Origin: Pseudomonadota bacterium
GTDB lineage: Bacteria > Pseudomonadota > Alphaproteobacteria > Caulobacterales > Caulobacteraceae
NCBI GenBank assembly: GCA_023409795.1
Contig: JAEYQX010000087.1
Coordinates: 1-64,000 of the forward strand
Reading direction: 5' to 3'
DNA length: 64,000 bases
The translations under genes and the position numbers were made by a program. Of the stretch, positions 13,418 to 21,759 are shown piece by piece. The notes beneath the pieces are model-generated. The model searched no databases. It saw only the letters and a list, made by a program, of their open reading frames with translations, and was not told the DNA's origin. Numbering within the stretch: the stretch's first letter is position 1; each line of letters starts with the position of its first letter.

Positions 13418-14635
13418 TCAGGCCGCGGATGTGACGGCTGCATCCTTGATCGGGCAGGATGGATCCGCCAGTCGGCCTGCGTCGATCGGCAGGTCCCTGG
13501 CGATGGCCTGCTTTGCGAACATGAAGGCCTGGCCTGCATTGACCGCTTCGACACAGGCAATTTTGTTGCCGTTGAGGTGGAAGACGGCAAAGCTGCCGGT
13601 GTCGGGATCACCGCGGATGACCTGGGCGTCGGCACCAAAGGGCAGGCCGGCAATCTGGAGCTTGGCGTCGTACTGCTCTGACCAGAACCACGGAACCTCC
13701 GGCGCAGGGTTGGGGCGGCCCGTGATGGCGGCGGCAGCCTGTTTGGCCTGTTCCAGGGCGTTGGGGACGCTCTCGAGACGGTGCAACTGGCCGCTGTAGT
13801 AGGGCAGAGGGCGTCGGGTCACGTCGCCGATGGCAAGGATGCTGGCATCGCTGGTGCGCGCCTCCAGGTCCACCAGGATCCCGTCCTGGCAGTCGAGTCC
13901 GGCGCGGCGGGCAAGCTCATCATTGGCGATGGCTCCGATGCCGACCAGGATGGCATCGGCTTCCAGCACGGAGCCGTCGTCCAGGGTCACGCTTTGGGCG
14001 GTCACCGACGTGATCTCTACCCCGGTGCGGATATCGACCTCTTCTTGTCTGTGACGACGGGTATAAAAGGCCGAGAGCGTGGATGAGGCGACGCGCTGCA
14101 GCACCCGGTCCATCCGTTCCAGTACGGTGGCCTCGCTGCCTAGGGCCCGTGCCGAGGCTGCCGCCTCAAGTCCCACGTAGCCGCCTCCGACCACGACCAG
14201 GCGACGACCTGCCCCCAGGGCAGATTTCAGGCGCTCGGCATCCGCCGTGGTACGAAGCTCCAGCAGGCCGGGATCGTCGCCGCCGGGGACCGGCAGCTTG
14301 CGCGCGCGCGACCCCGTGGCGATGACCAGATGATCAAAGGTCTCGACCGTGCCGTCATCGAAGGTGACGGTCCGATGGTCCCGGTCGATGGCGAGAGCAG
14401 TCACGTTCAGGCGCAGGTCGATCCTGTTTTCGGCGTAGAAGTCGCCCGCGCGCAGCTGCAGGCTGCTTTCGTCGGCCTCGCCTTTCAGCCAGGCCTTGGA
14501 CAGGGGAGGGCGCTGGTAGGGGGCCAGGCTTTCAGTTCCGGCCAGGATGATCTGGCCATCGAAACCATACTGTCGCAGGAAGCCGGCGACCGAGCCGCCG
14601 GCATGACCTGCCCCGATGATGACAACCTTGGACAT
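13418..14635 (-). CDS. NAD(P)H:ferredoxin reductase (putidaredoxin/rhodocoxin reductase type)
   Basis: 405 residues. It has two Rossmann folds: FAD binding at the N-terminus (VVIIGAGHAGGSVAG) and NAD(P)H binding at about residues 145-175 (LVVVGGGYVGLEAAASA), with the FAD-contacting ILAIGDV near residue 265 and a C-terminal reductase domain. Such proteins pass electrons from NAD(P)H to a 2Fe-2S ferredoxin feeding P450s or Rieske oxygenases. No oxygenase adjoins it, so its likely partner is the ferredoxin at 60.2 kb and the KshA-like oxygenase (inference). It lies 24 bp downstream of the tetR gene on the same strand and is probably cotranscribed with it. Confidence 0.88.
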   Translation of the reverse strand: MSKVVIIGAGHAGGSVAGFLRQYGFDGQIILAGTESLAPYQRPPLSKAWLKGEADESSLQLRAGDFYAENRIDLRLNVTALAIDRDHRTVTFDDGTVETFDHLVIATGSRARKLPVPGGDDPGLLELRTTADAERLKSALGAGRRLVVVGGGYVGLEAAASARALGSEATVLERMDRVLQRVASSTLSAFYTRRHRQEEVDIRTGVEITSVTAQSVTLDDGSVLEADAILVGIGAIANDELARRAGLDCQDGILVDLEARTSDASILAIGDVTRRPLPYYSGQLHRLESVPNALEQAKQAAAAITGRPNPAPEVPWFWSEQYDAKLQIAGLPFGADAQVIRGDPDTGSFAVFHLNGNKIACVEAVNAGQAFMFAKQAIARDLPIDAGRLADPSCPIKDAAVTSAA

Positions 14636-14659
14636 GGGTGTTCTCGGCAGATGAAGAAA

Positions 14660-15256
14660 TCAGGCCGTCTCGCCGCGCGTCAGGGCATCAAGCCAGACCG
14701 GCGTCAGCTGGGAAATCAGCTCGCCCTTTGAATAGGGCCATTCACCGCTGACGGTATCCAGCATGGCCCGTTCCAGTTGGACGATGAGCAGGCGGGCCCG
14801 TAGGAGGGCCGTACGCCGCTCGCAGGCAAATCGTTCGCCATCGCCGACCAGCACTTCTGCAAACCGCTCAAGCTGGGTGAACTGCGGACCACGGAAGAAG
14901 TTGGCGAAGTCGCGTACCAGACTGCTGACTTCGGACTGGTAGGCGCGCCACTGCTCGTAAGCCTCGCCCAGCCAATTGGAGATATCAGCCGCCGAGACGG
15001 ACGGCACTTCATGGAAGGACGCGTACAGCTTCTCTGCGCGCAGGAACATTTGCTCGATGACCGCGGCGGTGACGTCGTTCTTGTCGGTGAAGTGGGAATA
15101 GAAGGTGGCGCGGGCGACGCCGGCTTCCTGAAGAATGTCCTCGACCGTCATCAGGTTGAGGCCCTTTTCTGAAAGCACCTTGCTGGTGGCGGCCAAGATC
15201 GTCTGGCGTGACCGATTACGGCGGGTGTCGGTCGCGGAGCGTTTGGTGATGGCCAT
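14660..15256 (-). CDS. TetR/AcrR family transcriptional regulator
   Basis: 198 residues from the ATG at 15254-15256 (a longer upstream frame crosses the promoter region and has no ribosome site). The N-terminal helix-turn-helix is clear: RQTILAATSKVLSEKGL, VEDILQEAGVARATFYSHF and KNDVTAAVIEQMF. The C-terminal half, rich in aromatic and hydrophobic residues, would bind a ligand. It is divergent from the SDR/OYE/SDR operon and shares the 134 bp control region with the TACGCAA-N32-TTGCGTA repeat, so it probably controls that operon and itself; a steroid or steroid acyl-CoA ligand is inference. Confidence 0.88.
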   Translation of the reverse strand: MAITKRSATDTRRNRSRQTILAATSKVLSEKGLNLMTVEDILQEAGVARATFYSHFTDKNDVTAAVIEQMFLRAEKLYASFHEVPSVSAADISNWLGEAYEQWRAYQSEVSSLVRDFANFFRGPQFTQLERFAEVLVGDGERFACERRTALLRARLLIVQLERAMLDTVSGEWPYSKGELISQLTPVWLDALTRGETA

Positions 15257-15329
15257 CAGGAATCCGTCAATCAGAGGTCCACGGATTATAGCCTGCCAGG
15301 ACTCATCTGCACAATTGAATGGACAATAA

Positions 15330-15375
15330 TACGCAAATATATATCCAAAACTACGATCGTGTTGCAAATTGCGTA
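15330..15375. promoter_or_regulatory. Candidate operator: TACGCAA-N32-TTGCGTA inverted repeat (site A)
   Basis: TACGCAA at 15330-15336 and TTGCGTA at 15369-15375 are exact inverted arms separated by 32 bp of AT-rich sequence, in the divergent control region of the tetR and SDR genes. The same arms with the same spacing recur at 50.88 and 60.69 kb, and with 18 bp spacing at 36.53 and 58.93 kb. The protein that binds is unknown. Confidence 0.65.
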
Positions 15376-15390
15376 GTGATGGAGGGTGCG

Positions 15391-16131
15391 GTGTCTCTTA
15401 ATGCCTTGGTGACCGGTGGCACAAAGGGCCTGGGCCTGGTGACGGCCCGTCGACTGTCGGCTGAAGGATACCGCGTTTTCGTCTGTGGCCGCACGGATCC
15501 TGAGGATCTGGAAGGCCTGGAATTCCTGCGCTGTGACGTGCGCGACCCTCAGGATGTAGCGGCCATGATCGACGGGATCCGGCAACGCGCCGGCCCACTC
15601 CATGTCCTCGTCAATAATGCCGGCGGCTCGCCTCCCAGTGATGCGGCCACGGCTTCGCCGCGCTTTGCCGAGAAGATCGTGGGGCTTAACCTGATGGCCC
15701 CGCTGTGGCTGTCCCAGGCCGTCCATGCCGACATGGCCCAAAACGGTGGCAGCATCATCAATATCTCGAGTGTATCGGCGCTGCGGCCCTCGCCGGGAAC
15801 CTCGGTCTATGCGGCTGCCAAGGGCGGGCTGGTGGCCCTGACCCGGAGCCTGGCCAATGAATGGGGGCCCAATATCCGGGTCAATGCCGTCGTCGTGGGC
15901 TATATCGAAACCGAGCAGACTTCGGCCACCTATGGCACCGATGGCACCCAGGCGGCCATCAGCCGCAACATTGGCCTGAAACGCCTGGGGCGTAGCCAGG
16001 AGATTGCCGAGGCGGTGGCCTGGCTGGCGTCAGAGGCTTCGTCCTATGTGTCAGGAGCCGTGCTGGAGGTCCACGGCGGCGGCGAGCGCCCCGCCTTCCT
16101 CGATATCCTGGAGCGGAGCCAGACAGCATGA
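15391..16131 (+). CDS. Short-chain dehydrogenase/reductase
   Basis: 246 residues from the GTG at 15391, chosen because GGAGGG lies directly upstream at 15381; the ATG at 15379 and an upstream one at 15319 have no such site. It is a classical SDR: NALVTGGTKGLGLVTA (cofactor binding), LVNNAGG, the catalytic Ser in INISSVSA and YAAAKGG. NAD(P)-dependent hydroxy/keto conversion is expected. It is first in an SDR-OYE-SDR operon with 4 bp overlaps between genes, so the three products probably act in sequence on one substrate, plausibly a steroid; the exact reaction cannot be read. Confidence 0.88.
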   Translation: MSLNALVTGGTKGLGLVTARRLSAEGYRVFVCGRTDPEDLEGLEFLRCDVRDPQDVAAMIDGIRQRAGPLHVLVNNAGGSPPSDAATASPRFAEKIVGLNLMAPLWLSQAVHADMAQNGGSIINISSVSALRPSPGTSVYAAAKGGLVALTRSLANEWGPNIRVNAVVVGYIETEQTSATYGTDGTQAAISRNIGLKRLGRSQEIAEAVAWLASEASSYVSGAVLEVHGGGERPAFLDILERSQTA

Positions 16132-17375
16132 CGGCGCACCTGGCAGCCCGTCCGGTCCAGATAGGGCCGATCACCCTGCGCAACCGCTATATCCGCGCCG
16201 GGGCCAATGAGATGATGACCGTGGGGCACGCGCCCTCGGCCTCCCTGCTGAAGTTCCACGAGCGGCTGGCCGCAGGTCAGGTGGGCATGACGACCCTGGC
16301 CTATATTGCCGTATCGGATGACGGCCGCACCTTTGAGGAACAGGGGGTTATCTCGCCCCGCACCGTGGCTGACTATCGGGCCATTACCTCGGCGGTGCAC
16401 GCCCAGGGGGCCAGGGCGTCGGCCCAGATCACCCACGCGGGCAGTTTCGTCCAGCACAGGACGCTTTCGACCCCCCGTGCAGGTTCGGCGGATGGCGGCC
16501 TTGACAAGGTGGGGATTTCGGTAGGGCGCTGGCTGCAGCGGCGGATGGACCGCAAGGACATGGATGCGGTCATCGCCGAGTTCGTGACCGCGGCAGAGCT
16601 GTGCCGGGATGCCGGGTTTGACGCGGTCGAGATCCATATGGGCCACGGCTATCTGCTCAACCAGTTCATTTCCCGGCTGTCCAACCATAGGCGCGATGCC
16701 TATGGCGGCAGTGCCGAAAACCGCGTCCGCTTCCCCGCAGAGGTGGCCGCTGCGGTCAAGGCCGCCGTGGGCCAGGATCTGGCCGTCCTGGCCAAGATCA
16801 ACCTGCATGACGGGGTCAAGGGCGGTGGCACCGTCGATGACGCCATCGTAACGGCACAGGCGCTGGAAGCTGCCGGCGTGGACATGCTGGTCCTGTCGGG
16901 CGGACGCAATATCGAGTCCTCCTGGGCCCTGTTCAACGCGCCTCTGCCCTATGACGACCTGCGCAAGGTGAACCCCGGCTTCGGCTCCTGGCTGCAGTTT
17001 GCCCTGCTGGAGGCAGCGACACCCAAGGACGTGAAGTTCCGCGAGCTCTACTTCCTGGAGGCGGCCCGCAGGGTTCGCCAGGCCGTCGAATGCCAGCTGG
17101 GCTATATCGGTGGGGTGCTGGGCGCGGAGGCGGCAGAAGCTGTGCTGGCCGAAGGGTTCGATGCCATTGTCATGGCGCGGGCCCTGGTCCATGAGCCGGC
17201 CCTGGTGGCGCGCTTCCTTCAGGACCCGACCGCGCGATCGGCCTGTATCAGCTGCAACCGCTGCGTTGCCACCATGTACACGCCAGCCGGGTTGAAGTGC
17301 CCGATCACGGATAATGGTTTTCCTGAGGACCTGAACAGAATTCCAGCCGGTGAGCTGGGGGAGGGTGGACTATGA
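16128..17375 (+). CDS. Old Yellow Enzyme-family NADH:flavin oxidoreductase (dienoyl-CoA reductase-like barrel)
   Basis: 415 residues. An FMN TIM barrel with the hallmark HMGHGYLLNQFISRLSN then RRDAYGGSAENR, QITHAG and a C-terminal GFDAIVMARALVHEP phosphate-binding part. After the barrel a cysteine cluster CISCNRC plus another Cys 12 residues on resembles the 4Fe-4S site of 2,4-dienoyl-CoA reductase and bile-acid BaiC/BaiH enzymes, but the spacing between the second and third Cys is one residue shorter and the C-terminal FAD/NAD domain is missing. It likely reduces or isomerises a C=C next to a carbonyl. It overlaps both neighbours by 4 bp. Confidence 0.85.
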   Translation: MTAHLAARPVQIGPITLRNRYIRAGANEMMTVGHAPSASLLKFHERLAAGQVGMTTLAYIAVSDDGRTFEEQGVISPRTVADYRAITSAVHAQGARASAQITHAGSFVQHRTLSTPRAGSADGGLDKVGISVGRWLQRRMDRKDMDAVIAEFVTAAELCRDAGFDAVEIHMGHGYLLNQFISRLSNHRRDAYGGSAENRVRFPAEVAAAVKAAVGQDLAVLAKINLHDGVKGGGTVDDAIVTAQALEAAGVDMLVLSGGRNIESSWALFNAPLPYDDLRKVNPGFGSWLQFALLEAATPKDVKFRELYFLEAARRVRQAVECQLGYIGGVLGAEAAEAVLAEGFDAIVMARALVHEPALVARFLQDPTARSACISCNRCVATMYTPAGLKCPITDNGFPEDLNRIPAGELGEGGL

Positions 17376-18121
17376 GTTTTGCCGGAAAAGTCGTCATCAT
17401 TACGGGAGCAGGCTCGGGCATAGGCCAAGCCACCGCTCTGCGTTTCGCGTCTTCGGGGGCCATTGTGGCCCTTGTCGACATCAATGCCGAGGGGCTGGAC
17501 GCCACCATCGGCCAGTTGCCTAAGGATGCGGCCGTTTCCCGCCACGTCGTGGACCTGGCCGTGCCCGCCAACTGTGATGCCCTCGTGGCAGAGGTGGTCG
17601 AAGCCCACGGCAAGCTGGATGTTCTGGCCAACGTGGCCGGTATCCTGGATTGGTCGCCACTGGGCCAGTTCACGGCAGAGCGTTGGGAGCGGCTGGTGAG
17701 CGTGAACATGGCCAGCGTCTTCTTCCTTAGCCAGGCGGCTGTACCGCATCTGAAGGCAAGCCAGGGCAATATCGTCAATGTGGCCTCAGCTGCGGCCCTG
17801 GCCGGGATCGCCTATAACTCAGCCTACTGTGCCACCAAGGCTGGCGTGGTCGGCATGACCAAGGCCATGGCCGTGGAACTGGCGGCAGAGCAGGTGCGGG
17901 TCAACGCTGTATGCCCGTCGGGGGTCTCGACGCCGATGATCATGTCGGCTGGCCTGCCAGAGGGCGCGGACATGGCCCTGATTGCCCGCTCGGCCCCGAA
18001 GATGGGCCGCTTCATCGAGGCGGATGAGGTGGCAGCTTCCATCCTCTACCTGGCATCACAGGATGCGCGTTCGATCTCGGGATCGATCCTGGCCGTGGAT
18101 AGTGCGCAGACGGCGGGCTGA
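17372..18121 (+). CDS. Short-chain dehydrogenase/reductase
   Basis: 249 residues, classical SDR: VVIITGAGSGIGQATALRF with an acidic residue after strand 2 (VDINAEG, favouring NAD), LANVAGI (the usual NNAG is degenerate to NVAG), the catalytic Ser in NVASAAAL and the tyrosine motif YCATKAG. It is last in the SDR-OYE-SDR operon, starting inside the stop of the OYE gene (ATGA at 17372) and ending before a strong terminator. It probably oxidises or reduces a ring hydroxyl or ketone of the same substrate as its two operon partners; specificity is not visible. Confidence 0.88.
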   Translation: MSFAGKVVIITGAGSGIGQATALRFASSGAIVALVDINAEGLDATIGQLPKDAAVSRHVVDLAVPANCDALVAEVVEAHGKLDVLANVAGILDWSPLGQFTAERWERLVSVNMASVFFLSQAAVPHLKASQGNIVNVASAAALAGIAYNSAYCATKAGVVGMTKAMAVELAAEQVRVNAVCPSGVSTPMIMSAGLPEGADMALIARSAPKMGRFIEADEVAASILYLASQDARSISGSILAVDSAQTAG

Positions 18122-18145
18122 GGGGGTTTCGGTCTGTGACACTGT

Positions 18146-18179
18146 GGGGCCCGAAGCGACTTCGGGCCCCTTTCCTTTG
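18146..18179 (+). terminator. Rho-independent terminator of the SDR-OYE-SDR operon
   Basis: GGGGCCCGAAG (18146-18156) pairs with CTTCGGGCCCC (18160-18170), a perfect 11 bp stem with a 3-base loop, followed by TTTCCTTT. It lies 25 bp after the SDR stop and just before the convergent monooxygenase gene. Confidence 0.92.
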
Positions 18180-18188
18180 TCGTAATGG

Positions 18189-20111
18189 CTACCGGATCAG
18201 GTGGAAGGCTTCTGGAGCAGGCTCGCGGGAAACGTTCCAGTAGTCGACCAGGCGATAGGGCCAGGACATGAAGTTCCGTCCCTTGGAGTTGTTGTAGTAG
18301 CTGTTCGCCTTGGGGTGGGACCAGATCATGTCCTGCATCCGCTCCTCGATCTGGCGGTTCCAGGCCTCAAAGGCTTCCACGGTCGGTTCAATGGCCTTGG
18401 CATCTGCGGCCACCACCCGGTCCAGGCACTCAATGATGTAGTGGATCTGGGCCTCGGACAGCAGGTTCTGGCCTGCGGCGTGGTTGGGGGCGCTATTGGG
18501 GCCAACGGTCAGGAAGAAGTTCGGGAACCCGGGGGCAGTCACGCCCAGATAGGACCTGGGATCCTCGTCGCCCCAGATTTCGCCCAGGTTGGCTCCCTCG
18601 CGTCCCGTGACAACCAGCGGCCCCAGCGCCTTGGCGGTAATGAAGCCTGTCGCGAAGATGATGATATCCGCTTCGATCTCCTGGCCATCGCGCGTGACCA
18701 CGCCGGTTTCGGTGATGCGGGTGACTTCCGTATTTTCCAGGCGGGCATTGGGGTGCCGCAAGGCCTGGAACCAGCCGGCATCCAGAAGCAGGCGCTTGGA
18801 GAAGATGGGGAAGTCCGGCAGCAGCTTCTCGAAGAGATCCGGTCGGCCGGCGTCGATCGTGTTGGCCTTCAGATAGTTGACGGCGATGTTGTACATCATG
18901 TCGTTGACGGCCGAGACCGAGGTCGGGTGATCTTTCCACTCGGGGTCCTTCAGGACGTTGATGAACAGGCCATCGCCTGCGAACCAGAAGACGCGGAAGC
19001 GGAACCACTCCCGGTATTTGGGAATGTGGCGCATGGCGAACAGGACGCCATCATTGACCTCGTCCTTGATCTCCGGGTTCAGGAGCAGCCAGTGCTTGTC
19101 GCGCTGCAGGACCGTCAGGGATTCTACCTTGTCCACGATGGCGGGAGCGATCTGGACGGCACTGGCCCCGGCGCCGATCAGGATCACCTTCTTGTCGGTG
19201 ACGTCGATCGAGGGATTCCAGCCTGCCGTGTGAACCGCGATGCCCTTGAACTGGTCGAGCCCGGGAATGGGGGGCATACGCCAGCGATTGAGCGGCCCAT
19301 GGGCGTTGATCACTGCCTTGGCCGTGACCTTTTCCTCGGACCCGTCAGCCTTTTGCAGGATGACATCCCAATGCTTCGCGACGTCGTCCCAGTGACAGGC
19401 CAGGACACGGGTATTGAAGCGGGTCTTGGAACGGATTTCATACTTGTCGGCCACGCGCAGCAGGTAGTCCTGCATCTCGCGAGCCTTGGGGTAATAGGTG
19501 CGCCACTCGGGATTGATCTCGAACGAGTAGGAATAGAAGTGGCTGGGCGTGTCGACGCCGCAACCGGGGTAGACGTTCTCGTACCAGGTGCCGCCGACTT
19601 CCGGGTTCTTCTCGATCAGGACGTGATCATAGCCTGCTTCGGTCAGTTTGATGGAGGCGGCGATGCCCGTGAGCCCCGCGCCGATGATCAGGACCTTGAA
19701 GTCCGGAGGTGGCGCGGCGCGGTCCGGCCGCGCGGAACGGGCGACAGGCTGCTCAAAGCCCATCTGCTCCAGGATCATCGGCACGCTTTCGGTATCCACG
19801 GCCTCACCGACGGCCACGGACATCATCTTCTGCATGGTCGGGGCGTCAAAGGCCAGCGGTGCCTTGCCTGAGGGATCGGTCAGGACATCGAACAGGCGCT
19901 GGCGCAGATCCGCTGCCATCTCGGCCGGGATCGGCTTCTGTTCCGGTGCGTAGGGGGTGGTGATGTAGGGCGAGAACTGGTCCAGCAAGGCGAGTTCGCC
20001 AGTGAGGTGGACATAGACCATCAGGAGGGTCGGCAAGTGGGCCTGGTCGAGGCTGTTGCGCAGTTCAGGGGTCGGTTTCAGGGGCAGCTGTGGTTCACTT
20101 GAGTGGGGCAT
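18189..20111 (-). CDS. Baeyer-Villiger monooxygenase, 4-hydroxyacetophenone monooxygenase-like
   Basis: 640 residues. An N-terminal extension of about 135 residues precedes the flavin fold, as in HAPMO (also about 640). FAD-binding VLIIGAGLTGIAAS, then GGTWYENVYPGCGVDTPS, the NADPH-binding VILIGAGASAVQ and a late IIFATGF are all present. The type I fingerprint reads FKGIAVHTAGWN, with Asn where Pro or Asp is usual. It would insert oxygen next to a ketone using NADPH and O2; a C17 or C20 steroid ketone is a reasonable substrate here, but that is inference. It stands alone, with a TGAACATTTGT motif upstream. Confidence 0.88.
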   Translation of the reverse strand: MPHSSEPQLPLKPTPELRNSLDQAHLPTLLMVYVHLTGELALLDQFSPYITTPYAPEQKPIPAEMAADLRQRLFDVLTDPSGKAPLAFDAPTMQKMMSVAVGEAVDTESVPMILEQMGFEQPVARSARPDRAAPPPDFKVLIIGAGLTGIAASIKLTEAGYDHVLIEKNPEVGGTWYENVYPGCGVDTPSHFYSYSFEINPEWRTYYPKAREMQDYLLRVADKYEIRSKTRFNTRVLACHWDDVAKHWDVILQKADGSEEKVTAKAVINAHGPLNRWRMPPIPGLDQFKGIAVHTAGWNPSIDVTDKKVILIGAGASAVQIAPAIVDKVESLTVLQRDKHWLLLNPEIKDEVNDGVLFAMRHIPKYREWFRFRVFWFAGDGLFINVLKDPEWKDHPTSVSAVNDMMYNIAVNYLKANTIDAGRPDLFEKLLPDFPIFSKRLLLDAGWFQALRHPNARLENTEVTRITETGVVTRDGQEIEADIIIFATGFITAKALGPLVVTGREGANLGEIWGDEDPRSYLGVTAPGFPNFFLTVGPNSAPNHAAGQNLLSEAQIHYIIECLDRVVAADAKAIEPTVEAFEAWNRQIEERMQDMIWSHPKANSYYNNSKGRNFMSWPYRLVDYWNVSREPAPEAFHLIR

Positions 20112-20133
20112 TGGATGTCTTCCTGCTCATAAC

Positions 20134-20147
20134 TGAACATTTGTATG
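20134..20147. promoter_or_regulatory. Candidate operator, TGAACATTTGT motif (site 1)
   Basis: TGAACATTTGTATG lies 23 bp upstream of the Baeyer-Villiger monooxygenase start. The left half matches the palindrome TGAACA-TT-TGTTCA exactly and the right half keeps TGT. Related sites occur at 21669, 48728 and 49410, with a weaker one at 36497. A TetR-type repressor is the likely reader (inference). Confidence 0.5.
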
Positions 20148-20217
20148 ATTTTATGTGAAGGCGCAAGAAGGCCGTCGCCAGGAGCGTCTTGCGAAAAGAG
20201 GAGCGGGACGGCGGAGG

Positions 20218-20979
20218 CTAGAGAGCGTCCGGTCGCATCAGGGCGTCTGTGCCGCCGTCGTTGTAGATGATCTGCCCCACCATGTAGTGACCCTGAAGGG
20301 TGGCCAGGTGCAGCAGGGTCTCGGCGATTTCCTCAGGCTCGGCATAGCCGGTGACCGCCATCGGATTGGACTGCGCCACCACGGCGGCCATGTTCTCATC
20401 AGCCAGCAGTGGCTCGGTCATGGCCGTCCTGACCACGCCAGGCGCGACCGCGTTCAGCAGTATGCCGGACCCCGCCCATTCTGGCTTGACGGCTGTCCGT
20501 CTCAGCCATCGTGCGAGAGCCAGCTTCGACGTGAGATAGACGGTCCAGGGATTGTCTGCGAGCGCGGCCTTGGCTCCTGCTTCGTCGCCGGCGAGGCAGG
20601 CGGCCACGACGGTTTCGTCGCCCCCCAAGAGGGCTGATGTCGAGCAGAGGGCAACGGCTCGACCCTTGTCGGCTTTCGCCAGCAAGGGACGAAGCCCGTC
20701 CAGGGTAGCCACGGCACCAAAATAGTTTACCGCCAACGTGGTTTCGGCCAGGTCTGGCCGTGACAGGCCCGCGGCCGCGATGACGCCATCCAGGATACCA
20801 CCTGACAGGCGTTCGGCCTCGCTGACCAGATGAAGCCTGCCTTCAGGGGTGGCCAGGTCGGCCAGGATATCGGCGTCCTTCAGGTCGGCCGTGATGACCC
20901 TGTGCCCCTGGGCGGCCAGGGCCTGGGCGGCGGCGCGGCCGATGCCTGAAGCGGCACCGGTGACAAGATGGGTGCCCAT
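20218..20979 (-). CDS. 3-alpha-hydroxysteroid dehydrogenase-like SDR (HsdA type)
   Basis: 253 residues. HLVTGAASGIGRAAAQAL binds the cofactor. DADILADLATPEGR near residue 35 and the C-terminal end DGGTDALMRP are hallmarks of the Comamonas HsdA branch of SDRs, which interconverts 3-alpha-hydroxy and 3-keto steroids with NAD. AVNYFGAVATLDGL, the catalytic Ser in LCSTSAL and the tyrosine motif YLTSK are present, with the HsdA-type insertion between Ser and Tyr (about residues 120-145). Its start overlaps the stop of the upstream gene (TGATG), so the two form one transcript. Confidence 0.82.
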   Translation of the reverse strand: MGTHLVTGAASGIGRAAAQALAAQGHRVITADLKDADILADLATPEGRLHLVSEAERLSGGILDGVIAAAGLSRPDLAETTLAVNYFGAVATLDGLRPLLAKADKGRAVALCSTSALLGGDETVVAACLAGDEAGAKAALADNPWTVYLTSKLALARWLRRTAVKPEWAGSGILLNAVAPGVVRTAMTEPLLADENMAAVVAQSNPMAVTGYAEPEEIAETLLHLATLQGHYMVGQIIYNDGGTDALMRPDAL

Positions 20980-21647
20980 CAGCTCAGCTCCACCACGGAC
21001 AGGATGTGATTCTTGCTGCCCGGCCAGATGAAATCGAGCTCCAGCACCAGGCCGTCGCCTGTGGGACCATTGATCAGGAGGTCGGTGGCAATGAAGGCCT
21101 GCACCCCTTTGCGCCCGTAGGCGTGGCGATCCACCCCGCCGAAAATGGCCGAGGTATCCAGCCGGGCATCAATGGCCTCGTCTCCGGGCAGGGGACGATT
21201 GTAGGAAATCTCGACCCTGCCTTGCAGCAGGGGGTCATTCTGGGCGGCCTCGGTGATCCGGGTCATGGTGGCCTCGATATCCTCGAGGCTGTCTGACAGC
21301 AGGCCAAGGTGAAAGGCATATTCGGGATCGACCACCTGTGCGGCGCGCAGTTCAGCCACAGAGGGATGCTCGTTCGGTTGCCCAAAGCCCAGGGCTTCAT
21401 GAACGGCATCAAAGAAGGCCCGTTGGGCGGGCGGGCAGCAGGAAACATAGACGATCCCATCGCCCCGGTCGAAATGCTCGGCGCTAATGACATAGCGGTA
21501 GAAGGGCCCCGTCGGCAGCGGCAACTCCTGCGTGCGGACAAAGCCCAGGAGTTCCAAAAGGCGAGCAGCCCCCGCCGCGTCGGCGGGACGCGGATAATGA
21601 AGGGCCAAATGGCCGATGCTTCGTCTCGCCTCTATGTGTTCTGACAC
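20979..21647 (-). CDS. Uncharacterised protein, possibly VOC/glyoxalase-like
   Basis: 222 residues from a GTG at 21645-21647, chosen because GGGAGG sits seven bases upstream. I do not recognise a characterised family. The N-terminal part (SIGHLALHYPRPADAAGAARLL then ELLGFVRTQEL) looks like the first beta-alpha unit of a vicinal-oxygen-chelate protein, and the C-terminus ends in a beta-rich stretch (GLVLELDFIWPGSKNHILSV). There is no clear metal triad. It is translationally coupled to the HsdA-like gene and sits behind a TGAACATTTGTTCG site, so a role in steroid handling is likely, but the reaction is unknown. Confidence 0.65.
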   Translation of the reverse strand: MSEHIEARRSIGHLALHYPRPADAAGAARLLELLGFVRTQELPLPTGPFYRYVISAEHFDRGDGIVYVSCCPPAQRAFFDAVHEALGFGQPNEHPSVAELRAAQVVDPEYAFHLGLLSDSLEDIEATMTRITEAAQNDPLLQGRVEISYNRPLPGDEAIDARLDTSAIFGGVDRHAYGRKGVQAFIATDLLINGPTGDGLVLELDFIWPGSKNHILSVVELS

Positions 21648-21668
21648 GTCAGACCCTCCCGCTTTATC

Positions 21669-21682
21669 TGAACATTTGTTCG
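21669..21682. promoter_or_regulatory. Candidate operator, near-perfect TGAACA-TT-TGTTCA palindrome (site 2)
   Basis: TGAACATTTGTTCG differs from a perfect 14 bp palindrome at one position. It lies 22 bp upstream of the GTG start of the two-gene unit 21647-20218, just before its GGGAGG ribosome site, where a bound repressor could block transcription. Confidence 0.6.
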
Positions 21683-21759
21683 ATATTGCGTGGAACCTGT
21701 CGATCCAGCAAGGAGAAACATGGCGGGCCGGCGATGAAAATATGCGCCGACCGATCCTG

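Noticed and set aside
16128..17375. Calling the OYE protein a true 2,4-dienoyl-CoA reductase
   Set aside because: The C-terminal FAD/NAD domain is missing and the Cys spacing differs, so only the family is assigned.
18201..19871. 556-codon open frame antisense to the Baeyer-Villiger monooxygenase
   Set aside because: Composition typical of antisense shadow (VLGQVGLQGRD-like) and no motif; the minus-strand gene has complete FAD and NADPH motifs.
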